NCBI GenBank assembly: GCA_036924085.1
Contig: JAVGWX010000018.1
Span: 18,107,464-18,171,463 of the forward strand
Reading direction: 5' to 3'
Source of the DNA: Ariolimax columbianus
Lineage: Eukaryota; Mollusca; Gastropoda; Stylommatophora; Arionidae
Length of the DNA: 64,000 bases
Shown piece after piece: positions 34,601 to 45,599 of this stretch. The notes below the pieces were generated by a model. It was not told where the DNA came from, ran no database searches, and saw only the letters and a program-made list of their open reading frames with translations. The translations under genes were made by a program, and so were the position numbers. Each line of letters begins with the position of its first letter. The stretch's first letter is position 1.

Positions 34601-35309
34601 GGCGCTGAGGGCGGCAGTGGAAGAAATGGTGACACACAGTGAAAATGAGAGCCAAATAGTCCTGCTGACAGATGCTCTCGCCGTAGTCACAGCGCTAAAA
34701 AGCCAGAAAAACACTGAGCTTAATGACTTAAGAGCAGCACTCTGCAAACTGTGCCAGCAGTCCGCACCAAAAAGGGTAGTGGTACAGTGGGTTCCGTCAC
34801 ACTGCAACATCCAAGGCAACGAGGAGGCAGACAGACTGGCAAAAGAAGGTGCAAGACTACCACAAACAGATACCAGTATGACGTACGAAGAGTCAAAACG
34901 GCTTATCAAAGCCAGATACATGACCAAATGGGAAACCGAACATACTGGTTACACCAAAAACGATGCCTATTACCAGTTGAACTGAAGAGAGCAGGTCGTT
35001 GTCTTCAGACTCCGCACTGGCCACAACAGACTGAGGTACCACCTATTCAACAAATTGAAGATAGGGTGTACCGACGAATGCCCGTGCGGTACTGGTAAAA
35101 TGACCACTGAACATCTGCTGCAGAACTGCCCGACATACGAGGATCAGAGAGAGCAGATGGGGCCATTACCAGTGGAACTGCAAGACAAGCTCTATGGCAG
35201 TGGCGAGAGCCTCAGGATGACCGCCGCTTTTTTCGAAAAAAATAATGGTTACTGTCTGACTGTGTACGCAGAAGAAGAAGAAGAAGAAGGTTCTCAATAC
35301 CCATGTTAG
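31611..35309 (+). pseudogene. LINE-A ORF2 (endonuclease-RT-RNase H), three in-frame stops
   Basis: One reading frame holds throughout, with no frameshift. Endonuclease motifs: ACIQETHL, NLYGPP, VVGDFNSHSERWG, STPDL, GSDHRPI. Reverse transcriptase: RPISLLSCVGKLMER, QAGFRQHRSTEDQ, WVDLEKPFDKVW (the usual Ala before FD is Pro), GVPQGGVLSPTLF and MFADDLAMW with both catalytic Asp. RNase H: YTDGS, FRAEAEAL, LLTDALAVV, HCNIQGNEEADRLAKEG, with all four acidic residues and the His. Finger: DECPCGTGKMTTEHLLQNCP. Stops lie at 33,009-33,011 (TAG), 34,332-34,334 (TAG) and 34,983-34,985 (TGA). Comparison with the sister copies indicates former Gln at the second and Arg at the third, both C-to-T transitions. 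The apparent start at 31,611 is TTG and only marks the open frame. Confidence 0.9.
31620..35290 (+). mobile_element. LINE-A, near-complete I-group non-LTR retrotransposon
   Basis: About 3.67 kb with APE-type endonuclease, reverse transcriptase, RNase H and a C-terminal finger, ending in (GAA)n after TGTGTACGCA. The element is 5'-truncated: the first strand of the endonuclease and any ORF1 are absent, and homology starts at about 31,620. It is the longest and best-preserved mobile element in the window, and its base composition (less AT-rich) differs from the surrounding intron. I could not find a clear target-site duplication. Related truncated copies lie at 1.07 and 10.3 kb. Confidence 0.92.
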
Positions 35310-35519
35310 ATATGAAAGCTGTAATATATATCTCCTTTGTGTTCTAAGCTAATAATATATATGTAAGTATGTGACAATGAAATACAACATATTTTGGTTT
35401 AAAGTGTTTTTAATGGGACTATTCAAGTAAACCATATGAGATGTGGATAGAATAGTTTTATTGCTACTGTTATATCACAGTTTTCATAATTATCCATATA
35501 AAGTTATGAAATAAGTTAA

Positions 35520-36415
35520 GGAGAGTGTTACTTGTAAAGTTATTTAAGGAGTTTGCCAATTGTAAAGTTAAGAAATGGGTTAATCAGTTTGTCACTTGTA
35601 AAGTAATTAAAGGAGTTAAGAAGTTTGCCAATTGTAAAGTTAAGAAATTGGTAAATGAGTTTGTCACTTGTAAAGTTAAGAAATTGATTAATGAGTTTGT
35701 CACTTGTAAAGGAAATGGGTTAATGAGTTTGGCACTTGTAAAGTTAAGAAATGGGTTAATGACTTTGTCACTTGTAAAGTTAAGAAATTGGTTAATGAGT
35801 TTGTCACTTGTAAAATTAAGAAATTGGTTAATGAGCTTGTCACTCGTAAAGGAAATAGGTTAATGAGTTTGGCACTTGTAAAGTTAAGAAATTGGTTAAT
35901 GACTTTGTCACGTGTAAAGTTAAGAAATAGGTTAATGACTTTGTCTCTTGTAAAGTTAAGAAATGGTTAATGAGTTTGTCACTTGTAAAGTTAAGAAATT
36001 GGTTAATGAGTTTATCACTTGTAAAGTTAAGAAATGGGTTAATGACTTTGTCACTTGTAAAGTTAAGAAATTGGTTAATGAGTTTGTCACTTGTAAAATT
36101 AAGAAATTGGTTAATGAGCTTGTCACTCGTAAAGGAAATAGGTTAATGAGTTTGGCACTTGTAAAGTTAAGAAATTGGTTAATGACTTTGTCACGTGTAA
36201 AGTTAAGAAATAGGTTAATGACTTTGTCTCTTGTAAAGTTAAGAAATGGTTAATGAGTTTGTCACTTGTAAAGTTAAGAAATTGGTTAATGAGTTTATCA
36301 CTTGTAAAGTTAAGAAATGGGTTAATGAGCTTGTCACTTGTAAAGTTAAGAAATGAGTTAAGGAGTTTGTCACTTGTGAAGTTAAGAAATGTGTTAATGA
36401 GTTTGTCACTTTGGC
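35520..36415. repeat. minisatellite, 36-bp unit with ~283-bp higher-order duplication
   Basis: About 24 copies of ACTTGTAAAGTTAAGAAATT plus GGTTAATGAGTTTGTC. A block of variant units (35,785-35,980) is repeated almost exactly about 283 bp downstream (36,068-36,262). Multi-unit duplication therefore followed the first expansion. The unit is a multiple of three, which explains the long repetitive open frames. Confidence 0.95.
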
Positions 36416-37264
36416 CAACCTGAGTTATGAAAAAAGGGCTGTAGCAACATATTTTGTAACTTTTTAAAAATATAAAATATTTGCTACAAAATTAATGTTC
36501 CAATCATATTTATGTGGTGCTGGTTTGACCTCCTCTGGCTTTGCTCGTGGTGCCCTCTGTCTGGTACCTTTGGACAATCATATATATGCCATATTGGTTT
36601 TTTTCTATTACTGCCTGACTTATAATTGTGTCCATTTATACACATAATTGATGGAGAACTGTGAATGAAAAGAGAAGCTGAAATGAAAATCATGAACTAG
36701 AAGTGGGGCGGGGCGAGCATGATGACCACTGACTGAGTGAAGAGAAAGCAGTTTGTTGCTGTTCTAGAAGGTTCCATCAAGTGTGAAGGTCATTGTGTGC
36801 TCACTCATAAGCCAAGTCAAGAGACGACCAATGAAATACATTATTTAACTGTCAGAGTTCCATTTTCCTGAATTCAAGCCTATCTGGCTAATTATGTTTT
36901 TTTTAAAGGATTTTTACATTTTTCTAAACAATTTTTAAAAAGTTTTTCTTAAAGAATTTCAACAATTTTCCAAAGAATTTCAACATGTTCTAAAGAATTT
37001 CAACATTTTTCTAGTTGTCATATATGTTTGTTGATCATGGACTCATTAACAAGGCCAGATTCAACTCTCTTGGAGAGGAAATGGGAATGGATAGAAATAA
37101 AAATGACAGCATAATCTTATCAATTAGGCCAGCAAAGGGTTAAGACACAATTCTAATAAATTTAGGTCAGGCTGTAAAGTGTTAAGACAAATTTAATTAA
37201 TTAGATGGGACTGTAAAGGGTTAAGACACAATTTTAATCATTTAGGCCAGACTGTAAAGTGTTA
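36416..37264. other. intron stretch, nothing recognised
   Basis: No exon or transposon motif. Short A+T-rich repeats (AAAGAATTTCAACA, about 36,950-37,010) are present, and GGGTTAAGACACAATT-like lines recur near 37,135-37,240. Confidence 0.4.
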
Positions 37265-37700
37265 ATCATTTTTTGTGGTCAGATGGTGTGAAACCTTCTG
37301 AAATCTGCAGAAGAATGAAGGTTCAGTATGTAGGGAGTTGAGTCAGGGAAGAGTGTATAAATGGGTAGAAATATTTCAAAACACAAAACAAAATGTCACT
37401 GATGAATCGCGGTGTGGGAGACCATCAAACATGGCAATTGACACAGTGATACAGCAGATCAACCAGCTAGTTCGTGGCAATAGGCGAGTCACTATTGATG
37501 AAATAGCTGTAGATTTCAATATGAGTCACGGCTCTGTGCACAGAATTGTCCATGACGACCTCAGTTATATGAAAGTGTAGCAGATGGGTCCCAAGGCAGC
37601 TGACAGCAAAGTAATAGAAGCAGTGAAAAATTGGTTAAAGGTCACACCAAAAGATTTTTTTCAACATTGCACACACAAGCTAGTGAACAAAGTGTGTTGC
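37265..37700 (+). pseudogene. mariner-type transposase relic
   Basis: Frames give KPSEICRRMKVQY, then RVYKWVEIFQNTKQNVTDES, RCGRPSNMAID and NRRVTIDEIAVDFNMSHGSV followed by HRIVHDDL. These are the two N-terminal helix-turn-helix regions and linker of a mariner transposase. After a stop at 37,578 the sequence jumps to a C-terminal-like piece (AVKNWLKVTPKDFF, HKLVNK). The central catalytic domain with its DD-D/E residues is deleted. Confidence 0.8.
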
Positions 37701-37869
37701 CAGGCACTGGGACTATGTCAAAAAATAAAACACAAAAAATGTATGGTTCACACACTTGTTAAAATGTTAATAATGAAACTGCTGTTACTTAAGGACAGAT
37801 TAAACCCTCAAGTTGAATTTGAGCATATCTGCTGGAAACAATGCTTTCAGAAGGTACATAATTGTTAAA

Positions 37870-38557
37870 GATTGAAGGAAAATTAGTTATTAGAGGTAAA
37901 TTAAAGGTATCTTTAGAAAAAATACTGAAAATGTTATATTTTGTGCAGAAAATAGCCAAAATTATATTCATAATTTTCTCAAGATATTTCAAAAACAGAT
38001 ATAGATAGCTTAATAAAAAATGTGGTATATAAATTGGACATAACGTTTAACACTTTTGGAACTAACAACATTTTTATTAGAGCTACGGTTAAGAAATTAT
38101 GCTCATGTATGTGGAACGTAATTTTTTTAATAATTTCATTAATGGTAAGGGTTAACATAATGAACACACAAAAAAAAGCATTCAAGCTATTGCATTTCTG
38201 GTAGTCCATCAAAATTCAATTGTATGTTCTGAAGAAAATATGTTAATAACTTTTTGAGATATTACGCACATGGCAAACAAAAATGTAGAGAAAAGTAATT
38301 TTGAAATAAATGCGAAATGTAACCTACCATGTCCGTTTAAAAAAACAAAATATCATTACTTAGTGAGCCCCTGCTGCATATGGGTCATCTTAAGGATTTT
38401 CATCATCTGAACATTTTTTTCTTGCCCTTTTTATCTTCTTATCCATTTTATTGCCTTCTTTAGCTGCTTTAATGTGTGCTTTATCAAAACTTTGAAATGC
38501 TGAAATAGTGTAGTACCTACCGCTTAGTCCTAATTGACTGTCACTCGTATATTTCAG
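37870..38557. other. intron stretch before the last recognised ATP8A exon
   Basis: AT-rich, no recognised feature. It ends in the acceptor tract ATATTTCAG. Confidence 0.45.
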
Positions 38558-38643
38558 ACCAATCTCTGAACGGGCACGACTGCTAAGCAGAAATCTGATA
38601 AGCCTGGGAGACCGAATGATGAGTTCTCGGAGATCTCCAAACT
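38558..38643 (+). CDS. ATP8A: ATP8A exon i (cytoplasmic tail)
   Basis: After completing a split codon it reads PISERARLLSRNLISLGDRM, then MSSRRSPN plus one base (T). The acceptor TATATTTCAG ends at 38,557 and the donor GTAAGTG starts at 38,644. ISERARLL fits the L-ER--L motif of ATP8A tails. It follows in phase either from the 27-nt microexon (TT|A, Leu) or directly from exon g (CG|A, Arg). At least one more exon is needed to end the protein. Confidence 0.8.
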
Positions 38644-40072
38644 GTAAGTGGAGGTCATCAGGTAGAATTTGTGTAACAGCGCCAAGATCGGCCTCTTATA
38701 AATTTATATTTGAACACGAAACTTCCCTGAACAAGCCAGTAGAACACTTGCACTGATACAATAATGTTGGTACTAACAAGGGTGCTCAGTGGTCTTGAGG
38801 TAAGGTGTTGCAAGTGCCGGAGGTTATGGGTTTGGATCAAGGCAGAGACCGGGATTTTTTCACATGGATTTTCTGGTAAAAATTCCCCTGAACTCTGAGT
38901 AGTGAGATCGGACTTCTGTGTTCAGTGTCGAGCACGTTAAAAATCTCTTGGCAGTTAGAAATCTAACAGAGTAGGCTTAATGGCCGCTGACCGACAAAAT
39001 TCAAAATTGATAAAAAAATCTACCAAAATTATGTGTACCTTACCCCAGGCCTAGTAGGCCGTAGAAAGTTGTAAAATAACTGCTACATATAGCCAAAGCA
39101 TTCGGCTACCTGGCAACAGACATTATCATGCCTGTTTGAATACCAGTATTCCAAGTATTCTAAGGGTTTCTTCTGAGCAATTTGAAAGCACATTGGTGGC
39201 TTTCTAGGCCAATCCTAGTATTTTGTCAGAGACACTTTGGTCAGCATTTTGAAAAATTGTGAATCCTGTGGGTAATTAAAGCGACTAAGCCATATATGAT
39301 AGTTCATTTAGTTGAAGAAAAAATTCTGACTTTAGAAAGCCTGCTGCCTTTTAGGCAGGCTAGCAACAGCCAAATGCTAAGGAGAGGGAACCAAATGAAC
39401 ATGACAAAAAGGCACAAATATCGCAGTCCTGCTGTAAGATGCAGCATAACATAATTTACGCCTATAAAAATAATAGTGACTGGAGAAGAAGAGAGAGATA
39501 ATGAAACACTTCTATAAATATGTTGCAATTACAAGAATGAATAATTATATTTCTTAAGGGGTTATAAAAAAATGTCGTCTTGTTGCCAGTATCCTGGCTA
39601 ATGATATGATTTAACCATGCTGTTCGGACCAGTGAAACAACTGAAGTAGACCTGTATCAATATAAGAATAGCATTGGGCTGTCAAAATGAGGCTTGCTCA
39701 GCAGCTATGTGATAACAACAACAGCTATGCTGTTCAAATGGCAAGAAGACACATATCTGGTTTCAGATAATTGTTTGCCAGTGTTGAAGCCAGCTGTTAA
39801 AAAAACCACAATTATTAATTTCCATAAAAAATATCCCATATCACGATGATATGCTCTTTTTTTACAAGCTTTTATTTAACCTACATGATTGTTGTCTGTT
39901 TGCGTTTACTTCTATTTCTCCTATTTTAACCAACTTTTCAAGCGAGCTGGTATTTTATACAGCCTCTACTAGTGTGACCTGTTAATCTATTTAAAATTTG
40001 TCAGATCTTTGACAGGTTATTGAAAAGTTTGTACCAAAAAAGTTGTTTTTTTTTTATATTTCCTTGTTTAGT
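38644..40072. other. intron stretch with two diverged SINE-like pieces
   Basis: A tRNA-like head (GGTGCTCAGTGGTCTTGAGG ... GGGTTTGGATC, 38,779-38,838) with a body ending near 39,000 could be a separate SINE. At 39,330-39,500, CTGCCTTTTAGGCAGGCTAG ... GGCACAAATATCGCAGTCCT ... GAGAAGAAGAGAGAG resembles the tail part of the rRNA chimera at 52.2-52.4 kb. Confidence 0.5.
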
Positions 40073-40932
40073 CCAGTAGGAGAGTACTGACATATAGTGA
40101 AAACATGCTACAAATGCCTGATCACCCCATGCATATCAAACTGATACATCCAGTAACAAATAGGCTTAAGAGAACCAGCTTCATCCATATATCAAACCAC
40201 CTACACCAAAAATTTGGGGACCTAATACCCAATCAACCTGCAGAAATAGAAATGCTTATCAACTATGAAGAGCCAAGCTACAACTTAACAATATGTACAT
40301 AGATACCAAGAATTTAAAATAAAGACCAATGCAGTGTCCACGAGCTGAAAACTTTGACATAAGCGATGATTGAGGAGAAATGCAATGCCAAGGAATGGTC
40401 ACAAGTGTACACAGATGGTTCAGCAGAAGGGGCACGCTGGAACGGGGAAGGAAACACATTCATCAGACACAAAAGTGGAAATATAACAAAAGAGGCTTTC
40501 CCAACAGGGAAGTTGTCCACAAAACTCAGAGCAGAATCTATGGTCCTCCTGCGAGCACTGAGAATACTTGAGGCAGAAAAGCAACCACCAACAAAAATAG
40601 TTGTCTTCACAGATTGCAGATTTCTAATAGAGACAATACAGAAAACAAACAACGAACCGCTGTTATCAGAAATCAGAGCAGAACTAGCAAAAACTCCAGA
40701 GATCCTCAACAATAGTGGTCTGATGGCTACCCAACTGCGGAATCACAGAAAATGAGAGCTCTGATGCTCTAGCAAAAGATGGCAGCAAAAAGGCATAATT
40801 TACTCATCGAGTACCATACAGAGATATCAAGAATATCATCAGAAATCAGTATATACACCAATAGAGAGAAGACAGAAACATAGGCAGCACACCAGAATCC
40901 TGAACACATTCTACAGGAATGCCCATTCTATA
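40073..40932 (+). mobile_element. LINE-D copy with internal deletion
   Basis: MPDHPMHIKLIHPVTNRLKR, SNHLHQKFGDLIPNQPAEIE and then RNase H (VYTDGSAEGARW, LRAESMVLLRALRI, IVVFTDCRFLI, SDALAKDGS) agree with the - strand copy at 18-19 kb. Near 40,885 the text jumps from the linker after RNase H to the finger (AATCCTGAACACATTCTACA). This is a deletion whose two ends share CCAGA. Confidence 0.82.
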
Positions 40933-40937
40933 AAGAA

Positions 40938-42535
40938 GGCAGGATATTGACATCATCGGAGGAACTACAGAAACAATGGGTTGAGTATTTTTTTTTAAGT
41001 CTTAGATCTCCACCACAAGAAATACCGAAGATCCTACTAGCAGGGGAGACCCTGAACTTGGACGGCAACCCACTAAGTAAGATAGAAATCCAAAGGACCA
41101 TATCCAAACTCAAGAAAGAGAAAGCAGCAGGACCAGATGGAATAGCAGCTGAAGTCATAATAGATAAGGCCACTGATACATTGCAAGGATTATTCAAGAA
41201 GATATGGGAAGAGGAGAGTGTGCCAACAGAATGGAAAGAAGGACATCTGATTAAACTGCCTAAGAAGGGAGACCTGGCAGATTGCAGCAATTATAGGGTT
41301 ACATTACTGTCGGTGCCAGGCAAGATATTCAACAGAATCATCTTGGACAGATTAAAAACTGAAGTAGACAAAAAGCTCAGAGAGGAACGGGCAGGATTTC
41401 GCCAAGGAAGATCATGCACAGATCATATAGCCACGCTATGCATCATAGTAGAACAAAACATTGAATAGAAATCATCCCTATACGCAAATTGTATAGACTA
41501 TGAAAAGGCGTTTGACAGTGTGTATTGAAGTACTCTATGGCAACTGTTGAGACACTATGGGATACCAGAGAAGTACACAACCCTTATCCAGAATATGTTA
41601 GTAGACACAGTTAGTAGAGTGGTACATGAAGAAGCACTGATTGACATCTTCGGGGTGCAAACAGGGATGAGTCAGGGATGCCTGCTCTCACCTTTCCTGT
41701 TCTTGTTGGCTATAGATTGGATAAGGAAGACATCAATCGAAGGCAAACAAAACGGGTATTCAGTGGACACTATTGTCACAATTGGAGGACCTGTACTACG
41801 CATTTGATTTGGTACTTTTGTCACACAGTCATAGTCAAATGCAAGAGAAACTTGATAGGGGGAAAGAACAATCGGCCAAACTGGAACTGAATATCAACAT
41901 GAAGAAAACCAAGCTCCTTAACACTAACAGCAAAGAACCAATCATGGTGGAGGGAGAGCAGTTGGACGGGTGGATACCTTTACCTATTTAGGCAGCACAA
42001 TAGACACATCAGGAGGTACAAATGGAGATGTAAGGATCAGAATTGGAAAGACAAGAGGGGCATTTCTGACACTAAACAATATATGGATATCCAGAGATAT
42101 CAAGATTCACACCAAAATTAGAATATTCAACGCAAGTGTCGAGTCAGTGTTGCTGTATGGAGCGGAGACATGGCGAACGACCAAGGGCATACAACAAAGA
42201 CTCCAGTCCTTCGTTAACAGATGCCTACGAAGGATAATGGGCATAAAGTGGCAGGACATGGTGAGGAATGAAGACTTGTGGGAAAGGAGCCAACAACAGC
42301 CATTGGAAAAACAATATTAAGCGAAGAAAATGGGACTGGATAGCCAGACAGGCTCTTACATGGAATCCTCAGGGGAAAAGAGAGAGAGGTAGACCCAAAA
42401 ATATGTGAGAAGAGAATATGAGAAGGAGCTAAAATTAAATAATTACACCTGAGAAAAGCGGAAAAAGCAGCCCAGAATCATGTATGCTTGTGAGATGTTG
42501 TCGATGACCTATGCACTGAGAGGATCAACGAGCTT
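40938..42535 (+). mobile_element. LINE-C, longest RTE-like copy (RT domain)
   Basis: In order: RTISKLKKEKAAGPDGIAAE, VPTEWKEGHLIKLPKKGDL, NYRVTLLSVPGKIFNRIILD, ERAGFRQGRSCTDHI, CIDYEKAFDSV, GVQTGMSQGCLLSPFLF, a degenerate YAFDLVLLSHS block in place of FADD, FTYLGSTIDTSGGTNGDVRI, SVLLYGAETWRTTKGIQQRL and RCLRRIMGIKWQDM. Two in-frame stops and at least two frameshifts occur, and the second and third catalytic Asp region is mutated. The endonuclease is missing. It sits between two LINE-D pieces. Confidence 0.88.
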
Positions 42536-42539
42536 TGAT

Positions 42540-42840
42540 TGATTCACCTTATTTCGCATGAGAACTGGTCACTGCAGACTACTAGAACATCTATATGAAC
42601 TAAAGATATCACACACACATATGAAAGCCCATGTGGAACAGAGGGCCAGAATCCTGAACACATTCTACAGGAATGCCCAATCTTTAGGGAAATGAGATGT
42701 CAGACCTAACCAGAGAAGCTGAGACAAAAGCTCTTGGGCAGCCACGCTGACCTGTTGAAGACTACAGACTTCATTATGGCGACTGGCCTACAGATATAGT
42801 ATGACCAAAGATCCTGAACGCAAAGAAGAAACAGGAAGTC
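42540..42840 (+). mobile_element. LINE-D C-terminal piece and tail
   Basis: FRMRTGHCRLLEHLYELKI, a frameshifted finger and a 3' end GATCCTGAACGCAAAGAAGA. It duplicates the finger part already seen at 40,886-40,925, so it comes from a second LINE-D insertion or a rearranged one. Confidence 0.75.
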
Positions 42841-43483
42841 CAGTAGGATGATGGGGGTCACCACCGCAGTTGGTCTTCCTGTTCACATCAAGACATTTCA
42901 AATCATTCTTATCTTATTGCTGTCCCTTGCCTTAATTATAGCTGCCATGTGTTGTTTCCACAAAATCGTACAATTTTGGGATCTTTTTTACTGCATACAA
43001 TGTGGGAGTTTACTTCGCAAATTTTGGGAGCTTCATTTTTCTTCACAAAGTTTGGGAGTATTTTTGTACTACAAATTTGAATCTTTTTATCTCTTTACTC
43101 ATTAATATTACATTTGTTATTTCATGTTTAAAATGGCACAACGAAGTAACGTTTAGTACGCAAAAATTAATGTGAGAATAATTTGAATAGAGTGACCGGA
43201 ACCACTAGAACTAATAGGACTGGTGTAAACCTTCCAGGGAGGTAGTAAAAGGTGACTAAGTTGTCAGGATCTGAGAGGGGAGCAAAGAATAGTAATGCTG
43301 TAACCTGCCAAGCATGTTATAAGAGACGATTAAGGAGGGTTGGACATGGTGTTGGCTACCTCGTCCTGAAGAAATTTTAAGTGCTAAAAATACAACTAGT
43401 ATGGACAAGTCAAGAGATGTAATGATATGATGCAACGAAAGCTGCAAGGAATTTGTTTCACTGGCTTACCTGTTTTCGTTTAG
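42841..43483. other. stretch without recognised feature
   Basis: No coding or repeat signal that I can support. A weak match to V-type text (AACCTGCCAAGCATG, 43,302-43,316) is not enough to call. Confidence 0.35.
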
Positions 43484-43734
43484 GAAATCACCAGATTTGG
43501 TAGCTGGAATGTTCGTACAATGTACGAACACAGGAAGGCAGCAGAGATGAGAAACTACAAAATGTGTGTCCTGAGACTTGCTGAAACACAGTGCAGAGGA
43601 GTTGAGAGGATAAAACTGAGACGGGAAATGCTGCCGTCCTCAGAGCACACTGAAGAAGAAGCACACCATAGTGAAGATGTGGCCCTAATGCTGTCAAAAG
43701 TGGTGCATAAAGCACTTATAAAATGTGATTGAGA

Positions 43735-43885
43735 ATTACTGCTGAAGACAGAAGTGTCAAACCGAAAGGTGCAAATATCGCAATCAAGCTGTAAACTAGC
43801 GACACAGCGTATTCCGTTCTCCGGATAACATCCTGGCACTTGCAAAACCCTGTTCAGGGCTTGGTAGTGGGAGATTGAGAATGAA
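43735..43885 (+). mobile_element. X-family 3' module inside LINE-E
   Basis: Core (GAAGACAGAAGTGTCAAACC GAAAGGTGCAAATATCG) and 3' part to GAGATTGAGAATGAAC. There is no head. It lies between the two copies of the duplicated endonuclease segment. Confidence 0.75.
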
Positions 43886-44721
43886 CAAAAATATTGTTAG
43901 GCGACCAGGACCAGTCACGTCGAATGACCATGACCATGCTGCTGTCCTCAGGACACACTGAAGAAAAAGCACACCGTAGTAAAGATGTGGTCCTAATGCT
44001 GTCAAAAGTGGTGCAAAATGGCACTTATAAAATGGGACCCAAAATGATACTACAATACAATACAAAAATAGGGTTAGGCTTCCAGGGCCCGCCACATCGA
44101 ATAGCCATATCCATGACCATATCTGATGGCACGTTCCAGGCAGTCTGCAGTTCTGTTGGGGAATGATACCAGCTACTTTCAAAACCGCCAAAAAGAATAT
44201 TAAGATAAACATTATCCTGTACTATGCACCAACCAATAACAAGGAAAGAAGACACGATAAAAGATGAATATTACACCAGACTTTAAAATTTCATAAATAA
44301 AAGAAGTAGAAAAGACATGATTTTGATGGTAGACCTAAATCCTAAGGTTGGAAATGATATCAGTTTTGAAGTGATCATGGGCATACATGGAAATGAGACT
44401 CAAAATGAAAATGGAGTTTTACTTAAGAAACTTCAGTCAACTGAAGATTGGCGACAGCATGTTTTCACATAAAAGAATTTAAAAAGCAACATGGATCCCA
44501 CCAGATCATAGGGCGGAAAACCAGATTGATCGTTTATGTATAAATAAGAACTTCAGATCATCATTACACAATATAAAAGTATGTATAGGCCATAGACAAA
44601 TAGCTGGGTGAAGAACAAGCAGGATTTCAGCAAAATAAGCACTATGACCCGATAGCTGCACTGAGAATAACAGCTGAACTGTGCAACGGAACTTACAACT
44701 GTGTATTGGATTCATAGACTA

Positions 44722-44968
44722 GGGATCAAGATGCTGAGCAGTGCATGAGCTGCAGCGGTCAGCAACCCATAGCTGACTGCTAGCGTCAGGGCCAGTGACC
44801 CAGAGCTGCCAAGACTCTTCTACAGCTCCACATGGTGATCTTGGATAACAGGCTGCAGCAGAGCAGACTGGCTAAGGAGAAGGGATTGAAGAGGGAAGGC
44901 TAACCTGGTACACAAAAATGCCTGCTGAAGTCGAATGTGTCCGACCGAAAGATGAAGAAGAAGAAGAA
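44722..44968 (+). mobile_element. short X element lacking the 3' module, exact 13-bp duplication
   Basis: Head and middle are normal, but after the core (GTGTCCGACCGAAAGATG) the element goes straight into (GAA)n. The flanks GATTCATAGACTA at 44,709-44,721 and 44,969-44,981 are identical. It is 247 bp against 357 bp for full copies. A tail directly after the core shows the 3' module is not needed for a (GAA)n end. Confidence 0.92.
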
Positions 44969-45599
44969 GATTCATAGACTATAAAAAAAAAAGGATTTGA
45001 CTGCTTAGATAGAGAATCATTCTTAAAAGATGCTCAATAACCAAAGTTCACAAACTTAATTAAGAATCTATATGAGTATATGAAATATAGAGTTCTATAT
45101 GAAGACCAGTTTTCTTTGAGATAAAAACTGGTTTGTAAAATAAATGTATCTTATCACGATTTCACTTTCTGGTGACTATTAATTACGAAGACAACAAAAG
45201 CAACATTTAAAAAAAGTTCAATGGAGTTCAACAAAATGGCTTGATGATCTAGACTTTGCCAATGACTGGCTCTTCTGTCCCTTAACTACAATCAGATGCA
45301 AAATAAAATAAGTATATTTGAGGAGAGGTCACAGAAATTGGGACTGACTGAGAATACACAAAGAGAAACAAAAATTATGGGAATAAATGCAACTAATGAC
45401 AGATTGTGTTGGGAGACACACTCCTGCAAGATGTGGAATCATTCATTAATCAAGTTAGCATATAGACAAAATAGGAGGTGCAGATAAAGTTATAGAAAAA
45501 GAGAATGCAGAAGGTAAAAGGAGCATTCATTGCATTGGGGGAACTTATGGAAATTAAAAGAAATTAAGTCAACACAAAAATAAAAACCTTCAACTTAAC

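Larger units (their letters stand above)
3913..38643 (+). other. ATP8A: gene span: ATP8A-type P4-ATPase (phospholipid flippase), 3' part
   Basis: Nine in-phase exons encode the C-terminal part of a P4-ATPase. The order is the post-M6 motif FTAAPPLAMGLFDR, then M7 (VFWFWITNAVFHSIVLFW), M8 (YLFMGNFVYTYVVVTVSLKA), M9 (HVAIWGSIGSWFIFLAIYSH), M10 (YGCCLFWLGLIIIPCSALL), and a basic cytoplasmic tail with VQELE and ISERARLL. P4-ATPases flip phosphatidylserine and phosphatidylethanolamine to the cytosolic leaflet of Golgi, endosomal or plasma membranes, usually with a CDC50 partner. The catalytic DKTG and nucleotide-binding exons lie outside the window. Introns reach about 14 kb and are filled with repeats. 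The order and tail motifs favour the ATP8A1/ATP8A2 group, but the invertebrate gene may be a single pre-duplication orthologue. The last exon and the 3' UTR were not found. Confidence 0.9.

Noticed and set aside
34439..34927. A 162-codon frame on the - strand
   Set aside because: It is antisense to the LINE-A RNase H domain, whose sense frame carries all catalytic motifs.
31585..35310. Target-site duplication around LINE-A
   Set aside because: TTGGTATTCC at the 5' edge and GGTTCTCAATACC after the tail share only a few bases; not convincing.
35525..36253. Open frames with repeated (V/L)VNEFVTCKVKK-like peptides
   Set aside because: These are products of the 36-bp minisatellite, whose unit length keeps the frame open; not a repeat protein gene.
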